From Erysipelotrichaceae bacterium (GTDB taxonomy: Bacteria > Bacillota_I > Bacilli_A > RFN20 > CAG-631), in contig JALEMY010000063.1 of the NCBI GenBank assembly GCA_022767485.1, positions 1 to 33,179 of the forward strand: DNA of 33,179 nucleotides, written 5' to 3'. Within the stretch, counting starts at the first letter, position 1, and every line of letters starts with the position of its first letter. Below the pieces are notes generated by a model. It was not told where the DNA came from. It saw only the letters and a program-made list of their open reading frames with translations, and searched no databases. Both the position numbers and the translations under genes were made by a program. Shown here one piece after another: positions 18,276-27,784 of the stretch.

Positions 18276-21005
18276 TTAATTATTTCTTATCGCATCAATC
18301 GGTTTCATTTTAGCAACAGAAATAACAGGTAAAATTGTTGTTACAATGAAAAATAAAGATACGATAGCAATATACAATATTACATGAATAAAACGAATAG
18401 TAATAATATTTAATCCTATGTCAACATTGCCCAAAGATTGATTTACAATCGATACAGCTAAAAAGATAATTATGATTGATAGTAAAGAAACAAATAAAGC
18501 TAAAATACCTTCTTCTACAACAAAAATTGATATTATATCTTTTCCTCTAGCGCCTGTTGCTCTTAAAATTCCGATTTCTTTTTTTCGTTTCTTAACTGTC
18601 GATGAAACATAATTGATCATAAATAATATAGCAAACAAGAAAATGACACCTGAAGCAATTAAGGAAATGGATTGAATTGATTTTATATCCAAATTACTTG
18701 TTGGCACATTTCCATCGATATTTAAAACACGATATCCATTATCAAATAGTTTTTGAATCATCTTTGCATTGCTTTTTGTACTTTTAGATAAAGTGAATAA
18801 TATCTGATTATAGTTGTAAGTTGTATTATTTAACTTATCAGTTAATTCATCGGAAAAAAGAACACATGGTCCATCTTCTTGTAAAAAATTTGTAACTGCC
18901 ACAACTTTTATAGCACTATTATATATAGTTGAATCAACTTGAGATGAACTAACCATTTTATTAATAATAGTGTTTTGATTAATGCTTTCAATAGCCATAT
19001 CGATAAGTTCTTGATAATTTAATCCATTAAAACGTAGAAAATCATATGAGATAATCACTTCATTACCATTTAATTTTTCTGGAATGTTTCCCCATATAAC
19101 ACCACTATTTTTATCGATATTATTTTTATATTGAGAAAAACTTGTAAATGATTCCATCATTGAACTTTCAAGATCTATATATGTAAACGATTCAGATACT
19201 TCGTTTTCTTCAACGTCATATGAATATAAAGGAATTTTATTCATAGTTATTTGAAATAATGGCTTAGTATAATATGATGACTGTTCAGTTAAAAATTTAG
19301 CATAAAAGCCACTTGGAGCGAATATTTTAGCATAATAATAAGACTTTAAAGCATTTAAAGATGAAGATTGTGATGATTGCTCATTATTATATGTTTCAGA
19401 TAATAATAATGGTAAAAAATCTTCATAGTTCGTTTTAAAAATACCAACTATTTTATATTCTATTTCATTAATCAATATATAAGAATCAATCTGTTCTTGC
19501 AATGAGCGCGGACGAACTATTCCATAATTTCCTAAGTTATCTTTTCCAAGATAGCCTGTTCTTCTAAGTTCAAAAGCGGCATAATCTGAGATGATAATCT
19601 CTTTGTTTTCTAAAGAATTATTATCAAACTTATCTTTTCCACAAATCAACGATAAATTTAAATTATCGATTCCTTCACATTCAACTATTCCTCTAAAATA
19701 TCTCATTTCAAATGGAGAACCTTCAAAACTAATACTTGATGTATATGGAATATTGATACTTCTACTCAATTGATATTGATGATTATCATCAATATTCTTT
19801 AATGTTTCTATCGATTGCTTATCAAAATATTCTATTGCGCCATTATTACTTTTTTCAATAATAGCTAGTTTGCTTTCATTATAATTTAATGTATTAGCAA
19901 TAATAGATGCATCATTAATTGTAAAAAACAAAGAAGAAAATCCTAATAAAGAAAAAGCAATAAGTGTAAAAACAAGTAAAAAAGATATTTTGCCTTTATT
20001 TAACGAAAATTGATTAAGTGCCATTTTTAAACAATCTTTAAATGAAATAGCAGCTTTTTGTTTTTTATGTCTCGTATCTTTTTCCTTTTTTATTTCTTGT
20101 AATTTATTACCACAAGAAATAAATTTTTTTGATAAATCATCCTTTTTAAAAATATCATCATATACTTCAGGATATGATAAACTAACAAGTTCAGGAGAAG
20201 AAAGCAAACATACATAATTCGTTTCATCTTTTTTCAATAATTGATTTATCATTTCTTTGTTAACAATTTCACTGCCACTAGAAATCTTTATAATATTGTC
20301 GCTGATTTTTTCATTTTCATCAACTTTATATGAAGGTGAAGTTAGCAAATGATCACATAAAACTCCATCATTTATCATGATAATTTCATCGCCAAAATAA
20401 TGTGCCATTTCACTATCATGTGTGGCAACAATTACCAATTTGTCTTTAGACAATGTTTTTAAAGAACTCATCAATTCATATCCCGTTTTAGAATCAAGTG
20501 CTCCTGTTGGCTCATCTGCTAAAATGATATTTGGATTTTTAATAAGTGCACGAGCAATAGCTATTCTTTGCTTTTGCCCTCCAGATAGTTCTTTTGGTGA
20601 GCGATAGCCTAATCCTTCAAGATTAACCATTTTTAAAACTTCATCAATGCTCGTTTCATCAAGGCCTTTTGATTGAACTTTTAATGATATGGCAATATTT
20701 TCTTTTACCGTTACATCTTCAAGCAAATTAAATTCTTGAAAAATAAAGCCAACATGATAATTTCGATAAGCGTCAAAATCATGCGATGAAAAATCTTTTG
20801 TTGAGCGATTGTTAATTATTATTTCACCGCAATCCATCTTATCAAGACCACCTAAAATGTTTAATAATGTTGATTTACCAGCGCCACTTCTACCAAGGAT
20901 AAAAACAAGACCTTTATCAGGAAAGTCAACACTAAAATCATTTAAAGCGGTAATTGTATTAACACCATTTTTATATGTTTTAGTGATATTTCTAATTTGA
21001 AGCAT
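18276..21005 (-). CDS. ABC transporter ATP-binding domain fused to FtsX-type permease (paralog of the adjacent gene)
   Basis: 909 aa; GRSGAGKSTLLNILGG, LSGGQKQRIAIARALI, LADEPTGALD; KEIGILRATGARGKDIISIFVVEEGIL. Confidence 0.9.
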   Translation of the reverse strand: MLQIRNITKTYKNGVNTITALNDFSVDFPDKGLVFILGRSGAGKSTLLNILGGLDKMDCGEIIINNRSTKDFSSHDFDAYRNYHVGFIFQEFNLLEDVTVKENIAISLKVQSKGLDETSIDEVLKMVNLEGLGYRSPKELSGGQKQRIAIARALIKNPNIILADEPTGALDSKTGYELMSSLKTLSKDKLVIVATHDSEMAHYFGDEIIMINDGVLCDHLLTSPSYKVDENEKISDNIIKISSGSEIVNKEMINQLLKKDETNYVCLLSSPELVSLSYPEVYDDIFKKDDLSKKFISCGNKLQEIKKEKDTRHKKQKAAISFKDCLKMALNQFSLNKGKISFLLVFTLIAFSLLGFSSLFFTINDASIIANTLNYNESKLAIIEKSNNGAIEYFDKQSIETLKNIDDNHQYQLSRSINIPYTSSISFEGSPFEMRYFRGIVECEGIDNLNLSLICGKDKFDNNSLENKEIIISDYAAFELRRTGYLGKDNLGNYGIVRPRSLQEQIDSYILINEIEYKIVGIFKTNYEDFLPLLLSETYNNEQSSQSSSLNALKSYYYAKIFAPSGFYAKFLTEQSSYYTKPLFQITMNKIPLYSYDVEENEVSESFTYIDLESSMMESFTSFSQYKNNIDKNSGVIWGNIPEKLNGNEVIISYDFLRFNGLNYQELIDMAIESINQNTIINKMVSSSQVDSTIYNSAIKVVAVTNFLQEDGPCVLFSDELTDKLNNTTYNYNQILFTLSKSTKSNAKMIQKLFDNGYRVLNIDGNVPTSNLDIKSIQSISLIASGVIFLFAILFMINYVSSTVKKRKKEIGILRATGARGKDIISIFVVEEGILALFVSLLSIIIIFLAVSIVNQSLGNVDIGLNIITIRFIHVILYIAIVSLFFIVTTILPVISVAKMKPIDAIRNN

Positions 21006-21015
21006 ATAACCTCCT

Positions 21016-21033
21016 GTAAATATATATATTTAC
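21016..21033. promoter_or_regulatory. 18-bp perfect palindrome immediately upstream of the RBS
   Basis: gtaaatatatatatttac, adjacent to the minus-strand AGGAGG of the 18276..21005 gene. Confidence 0.35.
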
Positions 21034-21164
21034 CTATTCTTTTTGATTATATAATTATTTTACTTTTTAAACAAGTTTTTCACTAGTTTAATACAATTTT
21101 TTGCATTAAATTTCGTGACTTATCTACAAATATAGTATAATATTAAATTAAGAGGTAAGAAAAA

Positions 21165-22427
21165 ATGAAAGCAAAAATCTATCCTTTAGAGCAATTTAAT
21201 AATGATATTCCAACATACGCAGATTTTTTTTGTTTGCATCTATCAATTATTTGTGCCTCATTAGCTGAGGGAATAACGACTATTACTAATACCACAAAAA
21301 GTAAAAGCATCGATACTACAATAAAATGGTGTCGTAATATTGGGGCAAATATTAAAATTGTTAACGATAAAATAATTGTTAATGGCGTCAATAATACAAT
21401 TAAATACAACACTAGTTTATTCGATTGTGAAAATAGTGATATAACAGCAAAACTCATGATTCCATTATTAAGTTTAATACCTCAACCATTTGGAATAAAA
21501 GCAAGTGATGAAGTTTTACAATCCATTTTAGAAAATAAAGAACTATATGAAAAATTTAATTTATCAGTTTATCTTGAAAATAAAATGATTCGCTTTGAAA
21601 AAGAATTGATACCAATCGAATGTGAAATCGATGGAGATATTGATATTTCTCTTGTTGCTGGTTTACTAATTGCCCTCCCATTAACTAATAACAACAGCAT
21701 AATCAAACTTAGAGCTCCAATTAGAAGTGAAGCAACATACAATTTAATCTTAAAAGTTTTAAAGAAATTTCATGTTGATATTAAGCATCCTGCATCTATG
21801 CAATATGAAATTTTTGGCTATCAACAATATAAACATTGCAAAATTAAAACTGAAACAAGCATCTTAATGCTTTGTAATTTATCCTTATTGTCACAAAAAA
21901 ATAGCAATAAAAAATCTAATAAAATAAGTAATTATCAAAACAATATTAAAGATGAATATGATAAGCTATTAGATTTCTTTAAAAAAAATGTTATTTATTT
22001 TTCAAGAAAGAGAATTAGGAAAAAAGAATTGTGTTTTCAAAGAGTTTCTTTACAAGTGGAAAATTCGCTTCCTTTATTAATGGTTCTTGCATTAATAAAT
22101 AATAATGATTGCGTTATTGATAAAGTTGATTTATCAAAGCCTACAATTTATTTACAATATCAAATTATGAAAGATATTTTTGATAAATTTGGTGTGCAAT
22201 ATACAATTAATGAAAAAGAAATTATGATTCATGCATTAAAGATAGATAAAAAATATCAAGTGGATTGTCAAAATAACCCATATGTAGTTATAGCTTTAAC
22301 TATGTTAGCACTTTTATCAAAGCATCCAATAATTATTAAAAATGTCGATTGTATCTATAATTATAATCAAGTATTTTTCGATGATTTACTTGCATTAAAT
22401 GCTAAAATTGAGTTCATTCATAATTAA
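21165..22427 (+). CDS. divergent EPSP synthase (AroA)-fold protein, likely non-canonical or non-catalytic
   Basis: 420 aa; LSIICASLAEGITTITNTTKSKSIDTTIKWCRNIGANIKI, IDGDIDISLVAGLLIALPL, VVIALTMLALLSKHPIIIKNVDCI..FFDDLLALNAKIEF resemble AroA, but catalytic signatures are altered. Confidence 0.65.
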   Translation: MKAKIYPLEQFNNDIPTYADFFCLHLSIICASLAEGITTITNTTKSKSIDTTIKWCRNIGANIKIVNDKIIVNGVNNTIKYNTSLFDCENSDITAKLMIPLLSLIPQPFGIKASDEVLQSILENKELYEKFNLSVYLENKMIRFEKELIPIECEIDGDIDISLVAGLLIALPLTNNNSIIKLRAPIRSEATYNLILKVLKKFHVDIKHPASMQYEIFGYQQYKHCKIKTETSILMLCNLSLLSQKNSNKKSNKISNYQNNIKDEYDKLLDFFKKNVIYFSRKRIRKKELCFQRVSLQVENSLPLLMVLALINNNDCVIDKVDLSKPTIYLQYQIMKDIFDKFGVQYTINEKEIMIHALKIDKKYQVDCQNNPYVVIALTMLALLSKHPIIIKNVDCIYNYNQVFFDDLLALNAKIEFIHN

Positions 22428-22438
22428 AGGAATAATCT

Positions 22439-23236
22439 ATGGAAACATTTCAAACAATTAAAATTCATGACGACACATATATAATAAATGATGAGCAATT
22501 ATGTAGTGTATATGTTATTGTTGGTACTAAAAAAACATTAATAATCGATTCTGGAATGAAAAACTCTTCATCATTAATTGAAAAGATAAGAGAAATAAGT
22601 AATAACGAATTGATTTTAGTTTTAACTCATGCTCATTTTGATCATATTGGTCATATAGATGAATTTGATAACTTTTATATGGCTAAAGATGAATTGCTTT
22701 ATTTGAGTGATAAAAACTTTGATGTTTCAAAATGTATTTTCTTTGATCAACAATATATATTTGATTTAGGTAATAAAAAGATATTAGCTAAGGTTTTTAA
22801 AGGACACACTCATGGAAGCACTATTTTATTTGATAAAGAAAACCATTATGCTTTTACAGGCGATCAATTTGGCTCTGGTTGTGGAGTGTGGATGCAAACT
22901 AATGAAGCTACATCATTGAAAGAATATTTAAATTCTATCGAAAGTTTTTTATCTTTTTGTCAAAATGATTTTGCTAATATAACTTGGAACTTATGGGGTG
23001 GTCATTATGGCCAGGAAAAAACAAGCAGATTAAATCGTTATAATCCATTAAATATGAAAATGGTAGAAAACATGGCGGTTTTATGTAAAAAAATCTTAAA
23101 TAATGAATTACAATTAATAGGTTGTAATGCCAAAAAATATAATAATGAAGATTCTCTTTATGCAAGCTATGATAGCGCAGAAATAATAATAAGAAAATCT
23201 ATCATTGATGGAGGGAATAATCATGAAAACATTTAG
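22439..23236 (+). CDS. metallo-beta-lactamase-fold hydrolase
   Basis: 265 aa; THAHFDHIGH (HxHxDH), GHTHGST, FTGDQFGSG. Confidence 0.88.
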   Translation: METFQTIKIHDDTYIINDEQLCSVYVIVGTKKTLIIDSGMKNSSSLIEKIREISNNELILVLTHAHFDHIGHIDEFDNFYMAKDELLYLSDKNFDVSKCIFFDQQYIFDLGNKKILAKVFKGHTHGSTILFDKENHYAFTGDQFGSGCGVWMQTNEATSLKEYLNSIESFLSFCQNDFANITWNLWGGHYGQEKTSRLNRYNPLNMKMVENMAVLCKKILNNELQLIGCNAKKYNNEDSLYASYDSAEIIIRKSIIDGGNNHENI

Positions 23237-23669
23237 AAATACTACTTACTTAATTAAAATGATTGTTTCTATCACACTTTTTATCATTTCATTTGTTTTG
23301 TTTTTATGCGATATAATGAAAGCAGGCTTATTCATTATCGTCTTTTTAATTTGTTTATTTTTTGTTATTAATTCTGCATATAATTATTATAAAACAATGT
23401 TTAGATTTACAAATGACAAATTGATTATTTCCTATACTACATCACCTTTTGCTTTGATGTCTACAAAATATCAATATCAAGAAATACTTTTAAAAGATAT
23501 TGTTAGTATTTATAATAAAATGGATGAGACAAGGCGCTATTTATGTTTAATTATAAATACTAAAACTGATAAATATATTATTAAGCCTAATCTTTTAGAT
23601 ACAACTATTGTCAAAATAATAAATCATTTTGAAACACTTTCTACAAGTCAAACAAAAAAGCATCATTAA
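23223..23669 (+). CDS. small membrane protein, two predicted N-terminal TM helices, unknown function
   Basis: ORF opens at 23205; start at 23223 preferred because it follows GGAGGG. Hydrophobic MIVSITLFIISFVLFLCDIMKAGLFIIVFLICLFFVI. Confidence 0.6.
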   Translation: MKTFRNTTYLIKMIVSITLFIISFVLFLCDIMKAGLFIIVFLICLFFVINSAYNYYKTMFRFTNDKLIISYTTSPFALMSTKYQYQEILLKDIVSIYNKMDETRRYLCLIINTKTDKYIIKPNLLDTTIVKIINHFETLSTSQTKKHH

Positions 23670-23726
23670 GATGTTTTTTTTAGATTTTTCATTTTTTTAT
23701 TTAATAATATAATTGAGGTTTTAAAA

Positions 23727-24431
23727 ATGAAAACGATATTTTTTCTTAATGATGTTATTAAAAAATGCAATAATAAACTATATAAAGATATAACAAATGA
23801 TTATAAACATGTTTTTAAACAATTGTATCCAAATGTATCAGATAACAGCCTAATTTTTATAAAAAAGTTATATTCATGCCAAAAAAAAGTTGTTTTTATT
23901 CAAATCGAAAATAAGAAGTTTTATCTTATTGCTTTATCTAAGAATTGTGAAATAATTTATATCGATAATATATATCATTTTATAGATTTGCTAAAAAAAT
24001 GTAAAATAAATAATGATATCATAAAAATTATATTATTATTTCATTGGGCTGATGGAACTTTAAATAATAGTGGAAAGCATAGATATTTAATATCAGAATA
24101 TTATAAAACTCATTTAAATTTGCTAAAAAAAGCTAATGAGGAATTTTATAATAAACTACCTTCATTAATCGATAATATTTTATTTAAAGATATTAATCTA
24201 CCTTGTAAAATAAATAGCATTATATATTATCAAAATGATTGCATTAATATAATAAATAAAGATAACATTATTGACAAATTCACAAGCAGTCAAATCATAG
24301 ATGATAGTCATCTACATATTGGACCATTAGTTATTCAAAACGAAAAAAGAAATATAAATTTTAATGAATCATATGAAGGAAAAAGACAAAACATTTGTCT
24401 TAGATGGTATGAATACCTTAAAAATTTATAA
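23727..24431 (+). CDS. conserved-looking protein of unknown function
   Basis: 234 aa intact ORF with motif-like segments LLFHWADGTLNNSGKHRYLISEYYKTHL and LHIGPLVIQNEKRNINFNESYEGKRQNICLRWYEYL. Confidence 0.6.
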   Translation: MKTIFFLNDVIKKCNNKLYKDITNDYKHVFKQLYPNVSDNSLIFIKKLYSCQKKVVFIQIENKKFYLIALSKNCEIIYIDNIYHFIDLLKKCKINNDIIKIILLFHWADGTLNNSGKHRYLISEYYKTHLNLLKKANEEFYNKLPSLIDNILFKDINLPCKINSIIYYQNDCINIINKDNIIDKFTSSQIIDDSHLHIGPLVIQNEKRNINFNESYEGKRQNICLRWYEYLKNL

Positions 24432-25490
24432 ATGATAAGCTAACTTTTTTAAATACGTTAAACTAATTAATTTTTCTAATTCTTTTATTTCATCATTTTT
24501 ATCTTTAAAGTATTCAGCCATTTTTGCAATGATTTCATCATAAATTGTTTTATTTTCTACGATGTAATCTATCTTGTTATCTTTTTCATATAAAAATGTT
24601 ATCATGCAACGTCTAAGCATTAAAAGAAGAGATTTTTCAATCCAAAATTCAAATTTTGTTTTAGACCAAATCAAAGATTTTTTAAGCATTTTTAGATAAA
24701 TAGGTAAACCATCATCAACACTTTTATATAAATCAACAAAAGCATAATCATAAAATTGATTGTCTTTATTAATATAATCTAATGCATCGGCACAAATGAT
24801 TTTAATTTTATTAAAATTCTTAAATTGTGGCAAAATATATTGCTTAAATAGTTCGATTATCTTCTCGTTTTTTTCAATTATAGTCACACTTGAAACATTA
24901 TCTTTTAAAGAACACATATAGGCAAAATATCCAAGCCCTAAACCAAAAGTTATAACATTTCCAAAAGATGCATTAATCGCTTGCTTCATAGTGTTAATTT
25001 CATGAGGCGTTATTAACATCCAAATGGACTTATTTTCATATAATGCAATATATTTATATGCTTGCTTAAAATAGCCAATAGGCGTAATTTCACGATCATT
25101 TTTTAAAATAATATCTTGATAAATAAAACATTCATATGGTAAGAAAGTTTCTTCTTTAAAATAAAATTGGTCTTTTTTTATATTTTTCAAACAAATATTT
25201 TTAACATAGGGATCGTTTAAGTATTCTTGGATATTTAAGCATTTAATATTATCTTTTATTTGATAATTTTCATCATTATATTTTACAAAATCTAAAACAT
25301 CTAATTTATTTATTATAAAATCAAAGTATTGTATTGAATTATCATATTGCATAGCAATATCTTTTGTGTTTTCAAGCAAATAAAAATAAAATTCAGCCAT
25401 TTGTTGATTATCTAGATTCTTTTGGTATAAATTTACTAATTTTTTCGTCATATCTTGCTTTACCCTATAATTATGTTTCAACCTTGTCAT
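24426..25490 (-). CDS. class I SAM-dependent methyltransferase / spermidine synthase-like fold protein
   Basis: 354 aa; NVITFGLGLGYFAYMCS (motif I), VTIIEKNEKIIELF, IICADALDYINKDNQFYDYAFVDLY. Confidence 0.7.
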   Translation of the reverse strand: MTRLKHNYRVKQDMTKKLVNLYQKNLDNQQMAEFYFYLLENTKDIAMQYDNSIQYFDFIINKLDVLDFVKYNDENYQIKDNIKCLNIQEYLNDPYVKNICLKNIKKDQFYFKEETFLPYECFIYQDIILKNDREITPIGYFKQAYKYIALYENKSIWMLITPHEINTMKQAINASFGNVITFGLGLGYFAYMCSLKDNVSSVTIIEKNEKIIELFKQYILPQFKNFNKIKIICADALDYINKDNQFYDYAFVDLYKSVDDGLPIYLKMLKKSLIWSKTKFEFWIEKSLLLMLRRCMITFLYEKDNKIDYIVENKTIYDEIIAKMAEYFKDKNDEIKELEKLISLTYLKKLAYHL

Positions 25491-25562
25491 AATAATTTTA
25501 TTTTTTTATTAATTTATGATAAGATTATTTTAACATATATTTAGGAGGTATAAAAACCTATT

Positions 25563-27572
25563 ATGAAAAAATTTTTATGCTATTTATTGATGTTAGCTAT
25601 TCCTATTATGGTTAGTAGTTGTAATAATAACGTTAATAATTCATCGTCTGATGGATTAACTAGCAATGATTCATCAAATGATAACTCTTCTAGTTCTTCA
25701 AATGAGGAAAAAATATTTGATGAGGAAATGTATTATCAAGAAGAAGAAGAAAACCCTCATTTTCATCAAGATGTAGTTAATCTTTCAACTAGTAAAGATG
25801 AAATTTCTAGTGTGTTTGTTAGTGAATTTTATGATGAGATTTTAAATCTTACTGCAAGCAATACAACATATGGTGAACTATATTTCAATGGTAGTTTAAG
25901 TGATACAATCACAAAGAGCATTTCTATAACTGATGATGCATACTATATGTTTTATGGTGATAATAAAGCTCGCTTAGTCTCGCTTGCAAATGGTTATGCT
26001 TTAACTTTACCAACAACTACTACTATAAAGCCTAACTTATCTTGTCCTAATTATCGTACACAATATTCTACAAAAGATTACACATTAACAATATCTATTG
26101 AAAATTCTAATCCATATAATAATTGGGCTACATATCATGATGAATGGTTGGTTAGATATTTAAAAGCTGATGGTACCACTGTTGGTAATAATAATTTTAA
26201 AAACTACATGACTGATAATGGCTTATCTTATGTGGAAGAACCAACTATCTCCACTTCATTTTTAAGTGGTTATGAAGTTGAATTTTTTTCAATTTTAATT
26301 GAAGATAATGAACAAATTGCTATGCCATATTATAACATTGCAATCATTAGAAAACCTAGTAGTATAAAAGCCTTTACATTGCTTGTCATGAAATCAAAAA
26401 CTAATATGGTCGTCGATTTTAAAAACATTGTATCATCCTATCATAGATTTAATAAACCATATTGCAAAGGCATGGTTGGAAAAGCCACAGAATATGATTT
26501 AAAAATTCCTAGTTATTTAAATATTGAAACACAAAAGTATTATAAAAAACTTATGGAACAAAACTACACTGATTGGGGGTTTTTCTTTCACTCAATGTAT
26601 AAAAATGGAGCCAATAAAACAAAAATAATTCAAAAAACTTCTATTTTTGAAAGCGAAGAACAAATGAATTATAAATTTGATATTATGCCAACTTATTCTC
26701 ACACAGGAGAATATAGCAATCCTACTTTATTTCCAACGGAAGTCGCATTAGAATTAGCAGGTGGTAATGGCTTTAATAATAGACCTGTATTACAATATAC
26801 TCTTCAATTTACAACATCAAATAATGAAGGTTTAATGGGTTATACACCAATGTTTGATATCTTAAGAGGAAAATACGATGATTATTTTAAAAAACTTGCA
26901 AGCGATATTAAAACATATGGAAAACCAATATTATTTAGATTAAATAATGAAATGAATTCTGACTGGGTTAGTTATTGTGGTCAAGTAACACTTCTTGATC
27001 CTGATATATTCGCACTAACGTGGAACAAAATGGCTAAAATCTTTGAAGATGAAGGCGTTGATAATGTATTATTCATCTTTAATCCTACAGCAGTTACTTA
27101 TCCATTTTCCTCTTGGGGTGAAGATTTATGTTATCTTCCATCATTAAAATATGTTCAAATTTTAGGATTAACATATTATGAATATAACAATTATGCAAAT
27201 GGTGAAGACCCAATGTCTTTTTATGATATGTATAAATGGCTATATAACAAAAATAGTCCTCAATGGACTAAATACCCAGCAATTATTTCTGAATTTGCTT
27301 GTGGTGCTGGTGGCAATTCAGAAGGCTATAAATTATATAGAAATGCTCAAACTCAAGCGGTGTGGGTTGAAGACTTATTCGATTGTTTAAACAATCATAG
27401 AAACGAAGCATTCATCAGTCAAATAAAAGGTGCTGTCTGGTTTAATGCTAATGATGATTTAGGAAGTAAAATTAAAAACTTGCTAGTATTAGATACAGTT
27501 AATACGAAATTCACAATTCAAATGTTTAATTATGGTTTAAATCAAACAAAGCAGTTAAAAAATAATCAGTAA
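25563..27572 (+). CDS. lipoprotein with GH26-like glycoside hydrolase domain
   Basis: 669 aa; lipobox VSSC; KPILFRLNNEMNSDW (acid/base region), VDNVLFIFNPTAV, YPAIISEFACG (nucleophile region). Confidence 0.62.
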   Translation: MKKFLCYLLMLAIPIMVSSCNNNVNNSSSDGLTSNDSSNDNSSSSSNEEKIFDEEMYYQEEEENPHFHQDVVNLSTSKDEISSVFVSEFYDEILNLTASNTTYGELYFNGSLSDTITKSISITDDAYYMFYGDNKARLVSLANGYALTLPTTTTIKPNLSCPNYRTQYSTKDYTLTISIENSNPYNNWATYHDEWLVRYLKADGTTVGNNNFKNYMTDNGLSYVEEPTISTSFLSGYEVEFFSILIEDNEQIAMPYYNIAIIRKPSSIKAFTLLVMKSKTNMVVDFKNIVSSYHRFNKPYCKGMVGKATEYDLKIPSYLNIETQKYYKKLMEQNYTDWGFFFHSMYKNGANKTKIIQKTSIFESEEQMNYKFDIMPTYSHTGEYSNPTLFPTEVALELAGGNGFNNRPVLQYTLQFTTSNNEGLMGYTPMFDILRGKYDDYFKKLASDIKTYGKPILFRLNNEMNSDWVSYCGQVTLLDPDIFALTWNKMAKIFEDEGVDNVLFIFNPTAVTYPFSSWGEDLCYLPSLKYVQILGLTYYEYNNYANGEDPMSFYDMYKWLYNKNSPQWTKYPAIISEFACGAGGNSEGYKLYRNAQTQAVWVEDLFDCLNNHRNEAFISQIKGAVWFNANDDLGSKIKNLLVLDTVNTKFTIQMFNYGLNQTKQLKNNQ

Positions 27573-27607
27573 ATTCTAAACAAAACATATTATTAAAACT
27601 ATATCTC

Positions 27608-27691
27608 CAAAAAAGACACATAATAATTCAAAGAAAAAGCAATGAAAATTGTAATATCATAAATTATTATAAATCTTCTTTGGAGTTTTTT
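27608..27691 (+). terminator. extended stem terminator
   Basis: tctccaaa...tttggag followed by ttttttt, with inner ataataatt/aattattat pairing. Confidence 0.55.
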
Positions 27692-27724
27692 TATTTGATA
27701 TAAAAAATAAAAAGCAAATTAAAA

Positions 27725-27754
27725 GGCATGATTTCAAATAAGTAAAATCATGCC
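27725..27754 (-). terminator. terminator of the lipoprotein gene 27785..29782
   Basis: ggcatgattt / aaatcatgcc 10-bp perfect stem. Confidence 0.75.
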
Positions 27755-27784
27755 CATAAATTTATTTATATTTTAATTTGTCTA

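Noticed and set aside
21179-21457. 92-aa minus-strand ORF
   Set aside because: Antisense to the AroA-like gene start.
10240-25490. Functional link between the pot transporter and the spermidine-synthase-like methyltransferase at 24426
   Set aside because: About 10 kb apart with unrelated genes between them; the fold resemblance alone does not support a shared pathway.
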